Assembly (NCBI GenBank): GCA_020746105.1 | Contig: CM036633.1 | Span: forward strand, 7,610,501-7,674,500 | Reading direction: 5' to 3' | From: Trogon surrucura | Taxonomy: Eukaryota > Chordata > Aves > Trogoniformes > Trogonidae | DNA: 64,000 nt | In this document: positions 15,001-27,070 of the stretch, piece after piece | Layout: each line of letters opens with the position of its first letter | How positions within the stretch are numbered: the first letter of the stretch is position 1 | The notes under the pieces: generated by a model | Seen by the model: only the letters and a program-made list of their open reading frames with translations | Told to the model about the DNA's origin: nothing | Databases searched by the model: none | Program-made: the position numbers and the translations under genes

Positions 15001-15250
15001 TTTCCACATCAGTATTATAAATATTTTTAATCATACATTTGATCTCTTGTGCATATAGCGATATGGTAATTCTCCCTGCCCCCCTCAAAAAATACGACCA
15101 AACACAGTTAATTCATCACAGAACTGGGGAAAATATTCTAATCTTCCTAAGAAATATGCTGAAGATTGAAGCAGAGGCACTTAAAATTGGGGCTACTTTG
15201 CAATCATTCAGTGGAATAATATTTTCCTGAAGGAAGGGGTGGAGCTACAT
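3041..15250. other. Gene-free AT-rich stretch
   Basis: No protein, RNA gene or clear young repeat is recognisable. GC-richer patches at about 5,710-6,130 and 11,940-12,010 produce longer chance ORFs (up to 147 codons), with no homology I recognise and no codon pattern typical of coding exons. 7,000-7,900 is strongly AT-rich unique sequence. Confidence 0.65.
14654..14671. repeat. (TTG)n microsatellite
   Basis: Six TTG units after a T-rich tract. Confidence 0.9.
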
Positions 15251-15254
15251 TACC

Positions 15255-15345
15255 CATTTTTATTATGGTTGTTATTATTTAGTATTTATATTACAAGTCT
15301 CTAATCAAAACTGGGGGCTGCAGTCTAAGACAATTCAGATATAAA
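15255..15345 (-). repeat. Fossil of an ancient amniote interspersed repeat (CR1-like 3' tail)
   Basis: The pattern TTATTATTTAG-TATTTATATTACAA, then TCTCTAATCAAAACTGGGG, matches by eye the reverse complement of a widespread old reptile/amniote repeat tail (consensus idea: ATTACAGTAGCGCC then CCCAATCAGG). It is highly diverged. The family name is uncertain. Confidence 0.45.
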
Positions 15346-16514
15346 AGTTAGGGAAAGCAGTGAAATATATGCATTTAATAAAGTTGTTACGCATTTTATA
15401 AATGTCTGCTAGATTTAAAGCTCTCAAAGTGACCATTGCCTGGCTTTCAAACACTGGGCAACTGTTCTCAGAAGTTTCAACAGAAATGGACCTTCTGAAA
15501 GAAAGAAGAGCGAGGAGCTGTGAATCCTTTGTCTTTCATATATGAGAGACAGCACAGAGAAGCCCCTTAAGGTGTTTGTAGGAGGAGACTTCCGATGCAG
15601 TGACAAATACAATCATAGCTATAATCACCTGTTCAACATTTATAATATGTGACACTAAAGTGTCCAGATTAGAAGCAGATGAACTCCACTTGCCCATGTT
15701 TGCTATCAGCCACATCAGTGAATGAATTTTAAAAATGGCAATTGAAGTGAAGGTGGATAAGCTGTATCCACTTTCTCCATCTCCAGTATCTTTTCATCTC
15801 TTTTTTTGTTTGTTTTTTGCTTCTTAAATTTTCCGGTCAGATTGAATGGGAAAAGTAAACAACGAAGACATCTTCATTTGGATGTTTGCTCACCAGTTGC
15901 CTTCAGCACCTGTTGTCTCTTCTTGATGCTGTCCACGGCAAATACTCCTGTCATACTATGTTCCATGTAAAATCTCTCCCCGTATGCAATTTTCACTTGA
16001 GACACATGCGAATTCTACTAATTTCCTTTAGAACTGTGCGACTTACTTCTTTACTCAGCTTTTAAAATCTAAAGCGTGGGTCTTGGTAGCATTATCTTCA
16101 TGGTTGACAGCCCTTTTCTGCTCTTGCCGCCTACTTGCTTCCTTTCAGTCATACAGATCATCAGTCTTCTACTCTTGGTGACATGGGTATCACTGAGATA
16201 TTATTTCTAGTCATCTTAATCTACACTTGTTTCTTACTTTTTATTTTCTGTAGCATATGCTTCCATCATTTTTTCTTATCAGACACAAATGTTTTAAATA
16301 AGCCCATTTTAGCCCATATTTTAGGCTGCCTATGTTTCCAGGTGAATAATCTTTTCTTATTTTTACAGAATGAGAATTTTAGGTGAATATCCTAAGAAAA
16401 AAAGATAAAAAGACCCACACCTTCCTGCAAGATGAGATCTATCCTACTGTGGAGAAAGTGCTGTGGAGAAACTGCAGAGATCAATCCTGCCTTGCCAGGA
16501 GAGGTACGTGGTGG

Positions 16515-16627
16515 AGGTAACTTACCTTCCTCGCTGGGGTACTGTGAGGATTAATGGGTGAATGTTTTATAGTTTCTGGAAGTTGTAAAAGGCGACAGAA
16601 TTGCTAAATATTGTTATTGTCTTATTA
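16515..16627 (+). repeat. MIR SINE fossil (3' part)
   Basis: CTTACCTTCCTCGCTGGGGT, then ACTGTGAGGATTAATG, and a distal GCTAAATATTGTTATTG follow the order of the MIR 3' region (ACCTACCTCATAGGGTTGTT, GTGAGGATTAAATGAG, ...AATAAATGTTATTATT). The alignment is by eye and divergence is high, as expected for an early-amniote SINE. Confidence 0.65.
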
Positions 16628-16850
16628 GATCCTTGCACTTTATATTCAAAGGTGAGCAGTTTTGAGGAGAAGATGCAGATGTGTCCCTTATTATCCACAT
16701 TCTCCATCATGATGAGGGAGTTCTGCAAATGTACGTACATCTCAGGAGAATGCTGCCAAAATGTAATTGCTGCAGGTGTATAAATGGGCTGCCTTCTCCT
16801 GCCTTTTGGTAAACCATAATTCTATTTTTTTAAAAAAACCTTCTAAAATA

Positions 16851-16970
16851 TTGCCCTCTGGGGCAGGCACTGTCTGTATGATCTGTGTTTGTACAGCTCA
16901 GTGGGATCTTGATCTGTGACTCAGTGTCCTGGATACTGGCATATAAAAATAAACCAAAAATATATAAAAA
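16851..16970 (+). repeat. Ancient amniote interspersed repeat (CR1-like 3' tail), + orientation
   Basis: CTCTGGGGCAGGCACTGTCT, then GTGTTTGTACAGC and GTGGGATCTTGATCTGTGAC, with a terminal ATAAAAATAAACC run, match the remembered consensus (TGGGGCAGGGACTGTCTC, TGTTTGTACAGCGCC, GGGGTCCTGATC). It is probably the same family as 15,255-15,345 in the opposite orientation. Confidence 0.55.
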
Positions 16971-19900
16971 TGTTACTCACTGAGCAGAAGCTGTATCAGG
17001 CAAAAGACTGAAGTCCTAGACATAAAAAAGATAAAGTAAATAACAAGAAATTCCAGTTTGTCTTTGTGAGGGATGTAATGCTGATACAAAATTACACTAT
17101 GAAACCTGATTTGTAACCAATTTATGAGCACAGGTTTGTACCTGCGCACTGAGGGGAGGTCATTGCACATCTGGATTTTAAGACTCTCTAGAACAACCAC
17201 AATGATCATTTGTAAATGGAAAGTATTTGACAAATGAGCATACAATAAAATAGCATTCTCCAGGTAAGTACTCTGGTGGCAAATGCCTAGGGTAATTGTA
17301 TGTGAATAACAGTCTTCTAAGGTGATGTGATAAAACTATTCTGTATGTTGAAGATGTAGAGAACAGAACACAGATGCTAGAAAAGTCTTCAGAGGAGAAG
17401 AAGGGAGCAGACATTCCCTGTGCTCTGGCACAGAAGAAGGCTCTTCAACTGATCTATGAGAAGCATCTCCATTTGGAAGGTAATTGTGTAACAGGTAGGA
17501 TAAACACATACATACATATCTAAAAAGAGTTTTTAAGAGGTAATTTGTCTAAAACACCTTATAACTGAACAAATATGACACTGTTGAATCTCTTCTTAGT
17601 AATTTTGTAGCATTTAAGAGATTAAACATGCCAGATTACTCAGACCTGTTAATGCAGCTCAGGTTCTATTTCTAGAAGATGGGAGGCTAGTGTGAGACAC
17701 CCTAAATGCGATGACAACTGGAGGCCATAGCTCTGAGGTGTCTGCACTCAGATGCACCCAGCAGACCCCCCACACACTGGATAATTTGGGGTTTATGTCC
17801 TAATTTACAAAATAGCCATTTTTACTTTATGACGAAACACATATGGAGTTTCACATTTGTAAAAGCTGTCCTACATGAACTATTCCATCTTCTAATTCCG
17901 GAGGAACGTGTGTCGGGCACTGTGGGCAAGCATGAATTATTGGAGCAGGATATTAACAAAGACCTCAGTCCCATGTATTGAACTCAATGACTATTTGCCA
18001 CTGACTTCACTGAAAACTGGAATGCGTCCCCAGATGGGACAGTGAAATGCATTCATATTCTTCCTTGTCTCTTGGAGAAGAACAAGACAAAGGAGGTGGT
18101 TCCAGATTCCAATATCTCACACAACTCAACTACACTTGATTATTATTTGCTTCTCATAACCTGAAAAGAAACCTACTACCAGATTTGTCTGTCTCAACCC
18201 CACTGAAGCTGAATACTTTCATACATATGTATGGATAGCTTAAGTTTTTATGAGCATAATTTGGGCTTTTCAAAATAGTGACACAATAACAAAGCAAAAT
18301 TGAGACATGCATGTAATTTGAATACTGATTTGGTTTTATCTCTTCCTGGTGCTGGCACTTTTGATGCTGCTCTTTTCCATTCCGTCTCCTTTCTGTTCTT
18401 ATATCCCAATGAACAGAATTAGTTGTGAGTACATTTGCTGCTTCTATCAACCAGATATGAAACCTGAGGAAAGACGTATCTATGACCTCCCTAAGAGTTT
18501 TGGACAGTTACTTATTTGCTGCTACCTCCATCAACTACTTAAAGATGTTTTCCTGATCCTCTTGTCAAAGAGGAAAACGAGCCCTGTCAGGTGCCCACTG
18601 CCACATTTCATGGCATTTTCAATACCTTAAGCCCTGGTGTTTATTTACAGCCATGCAGTATTTAAAGGCAGTTAATGCAAAGGATGCCTTCTGGTGAGAT
18701 TTCAGGTCAAATACCCTCGGTAAACTGTTTGCATCAATTTGCAGACTCAGGGCAGGGTCCCTGGTGCTCCCCAGAGCGAAGGGAAGGTGCTCACCAGCCA
18801 CCTCATAGGCCATCACAGCCGGGTTCATGTTTGCCTCTGCTGCTGGATCATCCTGCAAGTTTAGAGTCATTAAAGGGTAGTCTCTGGTAGGGAACTAGGT
18901 GTGACGAAGCTCTGCCTCACCTTTTTTTGAGGTTTATGAGTAACAGGCACAACCCCAGCCCAGTCACACCCATACAACAGTAGAGGCCACTCACATTCAG
19001 CAGCAGGCAGATCTGAACAGTTTAGTGTTGCGGAGAATCTGGTCCTAAAAATTAAACATAAAAAGCACCCACTTAATAATTTCGAAGAGAAAACTAAAAA
19101 ATGCTCAGGGGCAATCTATGAACCAAAAAAAAGGGGCTAGATTCACCTAATAAATTAACTGTAGACTGAATCCATGATGCATCAGAAGGGTTTGATCCAG
19201 TGTGTCAGCTTCCTCTGGAAAGGGAAACTACCTCAGAAACTTTGCATTTTCTAAGGTATGATTTCGGTATGTTACAACATCAGAATTTCCGTCTGGAACC
19301 AGCTGCACGGTTCAAGTTTCTTGTTCCTGATGTTAGAGGGAAAAGCACAAGAAAAACCTTGCAACTGTTTTTCTCTGTTACTATCTAATATGAAACTTAC
19401 TGCATTGGGCAGAAACAGGAATAAAAGTTTTTTTCATAACTGTATTCCCAACCCAGCAAATATTTCCACGTTTGAACTTTCATAATGTGAACAGAAATTT
19501 GCTCACTTCTTTAAAGTTAAGCAGATGTACAGATCAAGGACAAGAGTACACATGCGTGTCGTTCACCGGTTGCCTTATCATCTGAAGAGTTGTTACGTCA
19601 TGGACAGACTTAAAATTAATCATATATTAATGTAAATTAATATCTGAGACCTTTTTTGAAAGCTGTTAAACACTTGGCTTCATCTTGTTGCAAAGAGTCA
19701 AATTCAGCACTGAGTTTACTTAAACTTTGGATAAAATTTTCAAAATGCACATGAAAGTAGGTTGAAGGGTGTTCAAACGCAATTGAAGGCCCAGCATTTT
19801 AATACATAAAGTAGGTAACAAAAGTAACATGTGAGACTTCATAAACAGAGATTTGAAAACAAATTTAATAATAGACTTTTTAAGCTACCAAATCACTGTC

Positions 19901-20513
19901 AGAGCATATATATGTTAAAAGACCTATAAATATATTTTAAAACAATCTATTTTCCTTTTACTTAGCTGCCAAGATCTCCATTAGGAGGTTTGTGTTTCCT
20001 TCCAACATTAAAGAATATCTCTAACATCTGTAGTGATGAACGGTGAAGAGTGTCAGTTCTGCTTCTGAAACGAGCAATGCCGCCATTTGAAGGAGGAAAA
20101 ATGTGAAATAATGAATATGCTTTCAGAGAGCAGTCTGCTGTGTAACAGAGGATGTGCAAAGCCTCTTGCTAGGTTTGATCTTCTGAGTTTCTTCTGTACA
20201 CCTGTAAGGAGTGCAGTTCATTATGCAAAACTTGGTCAATGGGAGAAGTATTGCCCAGAGATGCTGAGCCCAAATAGCAGGTGTCACAGAGGATGCTGCA
20301 GGGACTTGGCCTCATGTTTCCTTTCTTCCAAGTATCACAAAGGAGACAAAGGTATCACATTAAAACAATCTCAGTCTAACTGGAGCAGCCATAACTTGAA
20401 AAATTATTTACTTTTTTTCCATGAAGTTTCCCAGAAAGAAGAGAGGAACGCTGTGTTGACTGGGGATTTGGGAGGTTCATAAGCATTTGTTTTTTGGTTT
20501 TTTTCCATAGTTG
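16971..20513. other. Non-coding unique sequence
   Basis: No recognised gene. One open segment with exon-like amino-acid texture (17,317-17,479) is discussed in the findings. Nothing else stands out. Confidence 0.6.
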
Positions 20514-20580
20514 CTTTCTGTGTGACTTGGGCACCTCTGGGCTTCATTTCCCTATCAGTAAGGGAAAGGAATAGCATTTT
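20514..20580 (+). repeat. MIR SINE fossil (core)
   Basis: TTCTGTGTGACTTGGGCACC, then TCTGGGCTTCATTTCCC and TCAGTAAGGGAAAGG, follow the MIR core (CTGTGTGACCTTGGGCAAG, CTCTGGGCCTCAGTTTCC, TCTGTAAAATGGGG) with one internal deletion. Confidence 0.75.
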
Positions 20581-21561
20581 CTGATGTTTTAATAACCATC
20601 AATAAACAGGTAGGTATACTAATGATTGCAAAATACTCAGTCATTATAACAAAAGGGAGGTATGTACAACCATCACAGGGTAATAAAGATCATGTCTGTG
20701 GGAGCTTTACTGGAACCACAGTAGAGTGCTGCAGATCCTGCTATAATAGCAATATTTAATCATTGCAAGTATTTAAAAAAAAAAGAACAACCTAATCTAT
20801 AAACAAAAAATTTAATAGGATTTCCATGGCCAGGAGAATTCACAAATGACATTTTCAAGCAAAGTGATCTCACTCCTCCTTTCAAGAAGAAAGTGCAAAC
20901 AATCCAAGCTAGGTGTTTTAAAGTGTGTAAATGATGTCTGACACTCACAAACATGGCTGTTACACACTTACTCTGCAAAAAAACGGAATGAAATTTTTAG
21001 CATGAAGATTTTCACAAGTATTTCAGCTATTCCCAAATGTTATGTGGAAAATTTCCTGCAACTGTGCATGGAAATGTATCTTAATGAAATGGGGTGTCCT
21101 GCCACTTCTGCAGGTAAGCATGAACAGGGACTTCAGTGACACTCCAACTTAAAAGTAACAAAAAGAGGAAAACAGGGGGTTTTATAATTTTCAAAAAAAT
21201 CTTTGGGTGCACTTGAAACTCAGAACTATATTATCTAGCTTTACTTATAAGTAATTTTAACTGACGTGAATTGGATGGTTTTATGCGCAAATACAAGTGT
21301 GTAAGGATGTAATTTATAAAGACACAGGGGTATTCAAAGGACTATATTTGCACATGTGAAGTGTGGGGTTTTTTTAATAAGCTGGTTCCTAACACTCATG
21401 TGTCAAAGACAGAGGCAGAAAACCACAGTGGTTAAAAAGAAAGATAATAAACTTCTTGCCACTCGACCTTAAACTACAATGAAGGGGGGAAAATCACTGT
21501 TAATCTGGCTACTCAAGCTTTGATCAATTTTACATTTTGTTTAGCTTTTCCTTTTTCAGCC

Positions 21562-21581
21562 TGTATATAATTTTATATACA
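21562..21581. repeat. 20-bp perfect inverted repeat
   Basis: TGTATATAA-TT-TTATATACA has two 9-nt perfect arms around TT. AT-only words make chance occurrence plausible. Confidence 0.9.
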
Positions 21582-22099
21582 AGATATGCATGGTTTTACA
21601 TTTATTATCCATATATATGCTCGCCCCAAATTGCTAATTCATCCTTAATTTTTTTGGTTGAAGTTACACACTTAATGTTATTTTAACATAGGGCTTTTTT
21701 GTAATGTAATGATATTTAATTTGCATTAGCACAAGTGACATACAATAGATCATGCTATTATCATGATTGATATCAGATGAACTGGCATAAATTCAACGTT
21801 ATAAATTGAGCCTATAAATGAAACTATTATTTTACAGGAATTACTGTAGTAGAAAGGCTAAGGACCCTCAAGTCAACCTTAGTCAAACCCACTCTTTAGA
21901 GTTTTATATTTTATGCCTGCAATAAATGCTTTTGTGAAAGCCCATAACCTGCAAAAAAAAAAGTCATTGGAAGTCTATTAATTATAATAATACTATCCAA
22001 AAAGCTGTGAGGGCTTATTTTTGTGACATCACTCTTTGATTTCTTACTGCCTTAAATTATCCCTTTGTTGGCTGGGTGAGGCTAACAGTCGTACTTTTG

Positions 22100-22810
22100 T
22101 CATTAAATATAAGGAGTTTTAAAGCCTGATCCACCCTAGCTCTAATTGATATTGCTTTCATTTGGCAGATAGTGACCTGATTTATAATTTAAATATGCAT
22201 CATTATATGCACCTCTTCTGTATAATGAAAAAGCAAAGTTACTCTCATCTTTTCCCGCAATGTTAACATCAAGGAAAAGTATCTTTCTTTTTTCCCTTTT
22301 ATACTCAGAGCCTAATTGAAAACTGTTCATTGAATTTCAACATGATAGAAAAGTCTTTTTATCTCTCAATTTGTCCATTAGCTATTATAATTGAAGTATC
22401 TGCTACACAGCTGAATTGATATTGTTCTTGTTTAAATTCTGGATTTCTCTAAATCTTCCACGAGGCATCAACTAAAAAAATATGGGTTAGGAGACATTAG
22501 CTAGCAATATTGCCTAAATGGGACATTAGACTAGCACTCCACATGTGTAAAGCTACAGAAAGTAGGAAGTCATCTAATTTTACTGGAGAACGTGTTGCAT
22601 AATAATCTTAACAGCATGACCATAAGGTTTGCTAATTGCCACATCTGTTTAACAGCTGTCAGATGTTTGCCATATGCTGCCATCAATATTACAACGGAGT
22701 ACATTACAGGGAGTTTTATTGTGTTCGACTGTTATTTATTTGCCACAGACATTACTACAGCCAGTGACGTCTGTTTATGTTAGATCACTAATTATATTTC
22801 AAAAGCTGCA
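22100..22810. promoter_or_regulatory. Candidate conserved non-coding element
   Basis: A unique, repeat-free, AT-rich block dense in TAAT cores (TCTAATTGATATTG, GCTAATTGCC) and E-boxes. One cluster near 22,650-22,680 places CAGCTG directly before TCAG and a CATATG 11 nt later. There is no coding frame. The texture is typical of developmental enhancers in gene deserts. This is inference: conservation cannot be tested here. Confidence 0.3.
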
Positions 22811-23125
22811 TGCAAAATCCAAGTTTTTCAGCTTCCTTAGACCCCATTTCTGATGATGCAACTAATAACTTTTTCCCTACAGATCTCTGGACTGATTTAT
22901 AAATTTCTATGTCTTGTTATGGTAAATAATTCTTCTGCAAAATAACTTATTTATGCTGTTTATGAAGGATGTTTCTAAACCCAAGTTATGTTTTAATGGT
23001 GATGTTTGTAAGAACTCAAAAATAAGCTTATTTTTCAAAGAACCCACTTCATCCCATGTTTTTTTCAGCAGGACGCAAGTCAGGGATGGAAGAGAATTCA
23101 GTTTTACAGCTCAGAAGGTCAGGTA

Positions 23126-23235
23126 CCCTAATACTAGTCCCAAATCTGCCACTGACTCGTTCTATGACCTTGATTCATCACATGACCTTAATTCTGATGT
23201 GCTGATCTGTAAGCTAAATACCTGCTGTAGAGCTG
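23126..23235 (+). repeat. MIR SINE fossil (5' and core)
   Basis: CTAGTCCCAAATCTGCCACT then GACTCGTTCTATGACCTTG, and GTGCTGATCTGTAAGCTAAAT, match MIR (AATCCCAGCTCTGCCACTGA, CTGTGTGACCTTGG, ...CATCTGTAAAATG). Clear by eye, strongly diverged. Confidence 0.75.
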
Positions 23236-25788
23236 AAACATCAGAACTCCTTCATTAAATGTCTGCAAAAAGTAAAAGATGATACAGCACTATTGCCATT
23301 AAAGCGTAGAAATATGGCTGATCTTTGCTGTTCTTTCAAACATTCTTTCAGGGATTTTTTTTTTAAATGACTTCTCTCAACTGGTCTCCGTGTTACTTTT
23401 TGTTAAATGTAGCTACTACAGCAATGAAACAGGAAGCAGAGATTGACAAAGTGCAGACTAGGCAAAATATGCGTGATGTGATTTAATATGAGTTGATAGG
23501 TGTCACTGATCTCTATTATAAATAGACTGTGTGAATTCCATATGATGTATTATTTATCTATTGTAGATGCCTTTTTGTTTCATTAATAAACCTGGAAATC
23601 AGATGTATACATTTCCGATGATGAGTTCGTGGCAATACAAGGCATTGTGGCATTTGTCTGCAATTGCTCAATTATTTTGATGATTTTCTTCTTCTTTTTG
23701 TATAAATGATTAATGCTAGAGATGTTTGTTCAAGATTCTCCTGATTTTAGCTCATTTGTCCAGCTGAATTCTTTTTTTCTCCTCTAATTAGAGAAGATTA
23801 TTGCAGTGTAAGGACTTCCACTTTGACCTGAATTCTAGCTCCTTTGAGATGTTGCACCGGAGCACACATCAGAGGTCCTCTGACATAGGATTGTGCTCGA
23901 CTGTGAGGTCTGAGAACTCTCACTAACAATGTGTTTTCGGTTTAAATCTGCCTCCAAGCATAAACTCTTCTGGTGTTGTTCTACCTACATTTAAAAATGT
24001 TTCTCCGGTATTTCTTTACTTGAGAAAGTTAAGAAAAGGCATTGCTGATTATTTAGATAGGAAAGGGCTTGAATTTTTCAAATTTCTGAAGAGGACAGTA
24101 AGCAGCAGCTAGTGCCTTCCATTTACTCTTTCTGAAGATGCTCAGGCAAAGATATCTTTGAAGACATTAAAGCAAAAAGAGTTGAAAATAAAAGGCAAAG
24201 CTGGAGGTTGTTCCATCATCAAGCCTCGGAGTCCTCTAAGATGGGAGAGGGTGATGAGGGGTCACTGGAGGGCAACGGGGCCGTGAGTTCAGACAACACG
24301 GGTCTGGAGAAGAAGTAGGTGCTCAGCTCCCATGAGAAATCAAACTGCCTTATGAGAACACCTCCATCAGTAATCGAAAATGTCTGCCTTCTGCATTTGA
24401 TCTCCTTATTTTCTTCTTATATGCTTTTTTTAATGCTGTTTGTAGCCATTTCAATTATGTGATTTCCTTATCTGTATACCATTGAGAATACTGTACAAGA
24501 CTTTATAAACAGCTACTAAGTTTATCTGCCTGTCATTTGGTTTTCATTATGCGAGATAACAATCTTTCTCATATCTTATAAGAAGACATAATGTGATAGT
24601 TTCTAAATGGGGAGGGGAAAAAAAGTCTAGTCTGCATTATCCTTAGCCTCGTAGTATTTGTAACGTCAGTAGTGTCAGCACAATCTCCAACATTTTTCCT
24701 TGCTGTGGTCCAGGAAGAATTATCTCTCTAATTTTTTTGTGTTTGCTGCTATCTCCTCTTCTTCTCCATTTTAGACACAGTGAGCTTCTTATCTGGAGCA
24801 TGGTTATGTGGCCGCAGATTTGCCTATATTCAGTCTGATCATTCCTAACTGTTTCGTGGGGCTCATGCACGGAAGGGAAGGATGAGAGGCAATTGTCAAC
24901 AGTTCGCTGTATTAAATATGGATAGATATTATTCATGTAATTTGACAGTTCTTGACTTTCAGCTGTACAATGACAGTGAAACGGTAGGAATTTCAGCAGC
25001 CGAACTTCTGTCTTACTTCAAGATAAGCTTATCAACTGTAGCCTGAATCCATTCAACTCATAAGCAGATCAAAACTCATGTCATGCTGAACTGCTGTGCT
25101 GATTCCTGCTTCCTACTATTGCTTTACATGTCCAGATGGTCTTAGTTGTTTGCCATCTTACAGTTATTTTGCAAGGTTTTTAGGAGACAGACTGTCTCTT
25201 GTATTTGTTCAGCACCTTGTTCACTGAAGCCACGGATCCTGCCTGATGCCACCAAATGCTCACGTAACATAAATAAAAAGTAATGAAGTGGCAATAGGTG
25301 GTGGTCAGCCCTTGCGTTTTTTTCTCTCTTCATCACTTATGTACTTGATCTATGAAGAGTAGCTGCTTTGTGTGGTTTTCCATTTAACGTGAAAAAACAC
25401 CCTGACGCTTCTCCTGTGCTATTTATCCCAGAGATTCAGAGGAATCTCTCAACAACATGCAGGAGTCACGTACATCATTCGGGTGCTCTCACCACCGCAG
25501 CACGGTATGGCAGCTGCAGACTAAACAATGTCTTCGGGTGAAGGACTCATCAAGTGTGTGTGGAATTTCCATGCTCCCTTACGTGCCTTACGGATTACAG
25601 CAGTGTTTCCAAACTGGTGGGATTTGGTGGGGGCAAGAGCAGTGGATTTGGAGAACTTCTGGCAGCTGAACGTTCAAATAAAAAGAATAACAAAGAAACA
25701 GACTTGTGAAAATCAAATGTGAAATCTCTCTTTAGGCATCTCCTTCATTTTCTTCTCTGCCAGTTGACTGGATTTTGATCTTACAGGG

Positions 25789-25875
25789 GCTGTAAACTTC
25801 TCCAGGCAAGGACTGTCTTTCTGTTTCTGCCTGTACAATGAAGAGCATAAAAACATAAAAATGTGGAAATGCTGC
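25789..25875 (+). repeat. Probable ancient amniote interspersed repeat (CR1-like 3' tail)
   Basis: TGTAAACTTCTCCAGGCAAG then GACTGTCTTTCTGTTTCTGC, CTGTACAATG and an A-rich end resemble the same tail as at 16,851 (TAAGCTCT..GGCAGGGACTGTCT, TTTGTACAG). More diverged, less certain. Confidence 0.4.
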
Positions 25876-26379
25876 TACTGGCTGCACCCACAGGCTGGTG
25901 TCCCATCTTCAACTAGACCTTGTCCGTTTGCCGTTGTGTCCCATATCCCCCCTCTAGTTGGCAAATATGGGACACAAAAGAAAGCCAATCACTACAGACT
26001 TCCCCAGAATATTTTCAAATAGTTTATGTTTATTAAATTATTGTTGATATGTTTTTCTTCTCTGAATCTGGTCGGTTTTTGAGTACACTTTTGAGCAGCA
26101 GTAAACAAAAACGATCATTATCAGAATAATGAAAGATACAGAAGTTTTGCAATTTCTTAACAGTAGGAAACCCTTTGCTGTTCGACTTTTCACTATAATA
26201 GGTCATAGAAATATGACTTCAGTTTTCAGAATTAAATGCATGGCTCAGTGGCTCAGTTTATGCATTCATAATTATATTTACAATTAGAAATAATGTAATC
26301 AGCAATAGAATTTTTTTAAGTGGCTGAGCGCACAAAATGAGTTGGTGAGAAAATGTAGTTTTAAGCCACGCATTCTTCC

Positions 26380-27070
26380 CCACAATTTAGGATCATTTAA
26401 CCTGCTTCTCTGCCACACATTAGGAAATTATAGGCTAATGAAGACCATATGGGGCAACATTACAGCTAAAGATTGCTGGGTCTCTCACTAGATTCCCTTT
26501 TGCAAAGCACCCCCAAGCTGAGGACACAATACCAGGACATAACGCCACTGTGGTGACTCTGCGTTGTTACACTGTGCAATTGTTTCCTGTAAATATTTCA
26601 ATTCCTTTGTAACGGAAAAATGAAGCTTTAAATAGAAAAGCAGATGGGGAGAGGGCACGCGGCATCGTGTAATTGAGAGTTCCCGTGCCCTGCTAGGCAG
26701 GGTTAATGGGCATTGCCCTGCAGTAAACTGGCTCCTGTGAATCCTTGAAATGTCAAAGTGGTACAAAACAAGATTGTGAACCGGGTCCTTCTGGTGTTAA
26801 ACGGAGGCTGCAGGGCAGCTCTGAGCCCAAATGCATAATTTGTAGGCACAGGATGTCATTTACGATTGCTTACCTCTCATTAAAACTAATCAGAATGGCT
26901 TTCTGTGAAAAATTGATTTTTAATTGGAAAAGTTAAATCTGTGAACCTGTTTTATTTTTCCTTGAAAAGCTGGGAACGTTTCGCTGGGAATTAATGGAGA
27001 ATGTCCTTCTTCGCTAATAGCTTCAAAGGCATTGAATGACCTTATATTCCTTCAGTCTTTGGCCAAAATT
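26380..27070. promoter_or_regulatory. Candidate conserved non-coding element
   Basis: A unique block without repeats, with homeodomain-type cores (ATTAAAACTAATCAG, TTTTTAATTGG, GTGTAATTGAG). A small stem CCCTGC-TAG-GCAGGG lies at about 26,689-26,703. The shared 18-bp word (see 27,013-27,030) is within it. No reading frame of note. Function is inferred from texture only. Confidence 0.3.
27013..27030 (+). repeat. 18-bp word shared with 54,768-54,785
   Basis: GCTAATAGCTTCAAAGGC occurs here and again, identical and in the same orientation, at 54,768-54,785. The reverse strand reads GCCTTTGAAG, a TCF/LEF-like core, beside CTATTAGC, a homeodomain-like core. The flanks are not similar. Confidence 0.85.

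Larger units (their letters stand above)
20581..25788. other. Gene-free AT-rich stretch between old repeats
   Basis: Contains the candidate regulatory block at 22.1-22.8 kb and the MIR at 23.1 kb. No gene or RNA recognised elsewhere. Small ORFs lack family features. Confidence 0.6.
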
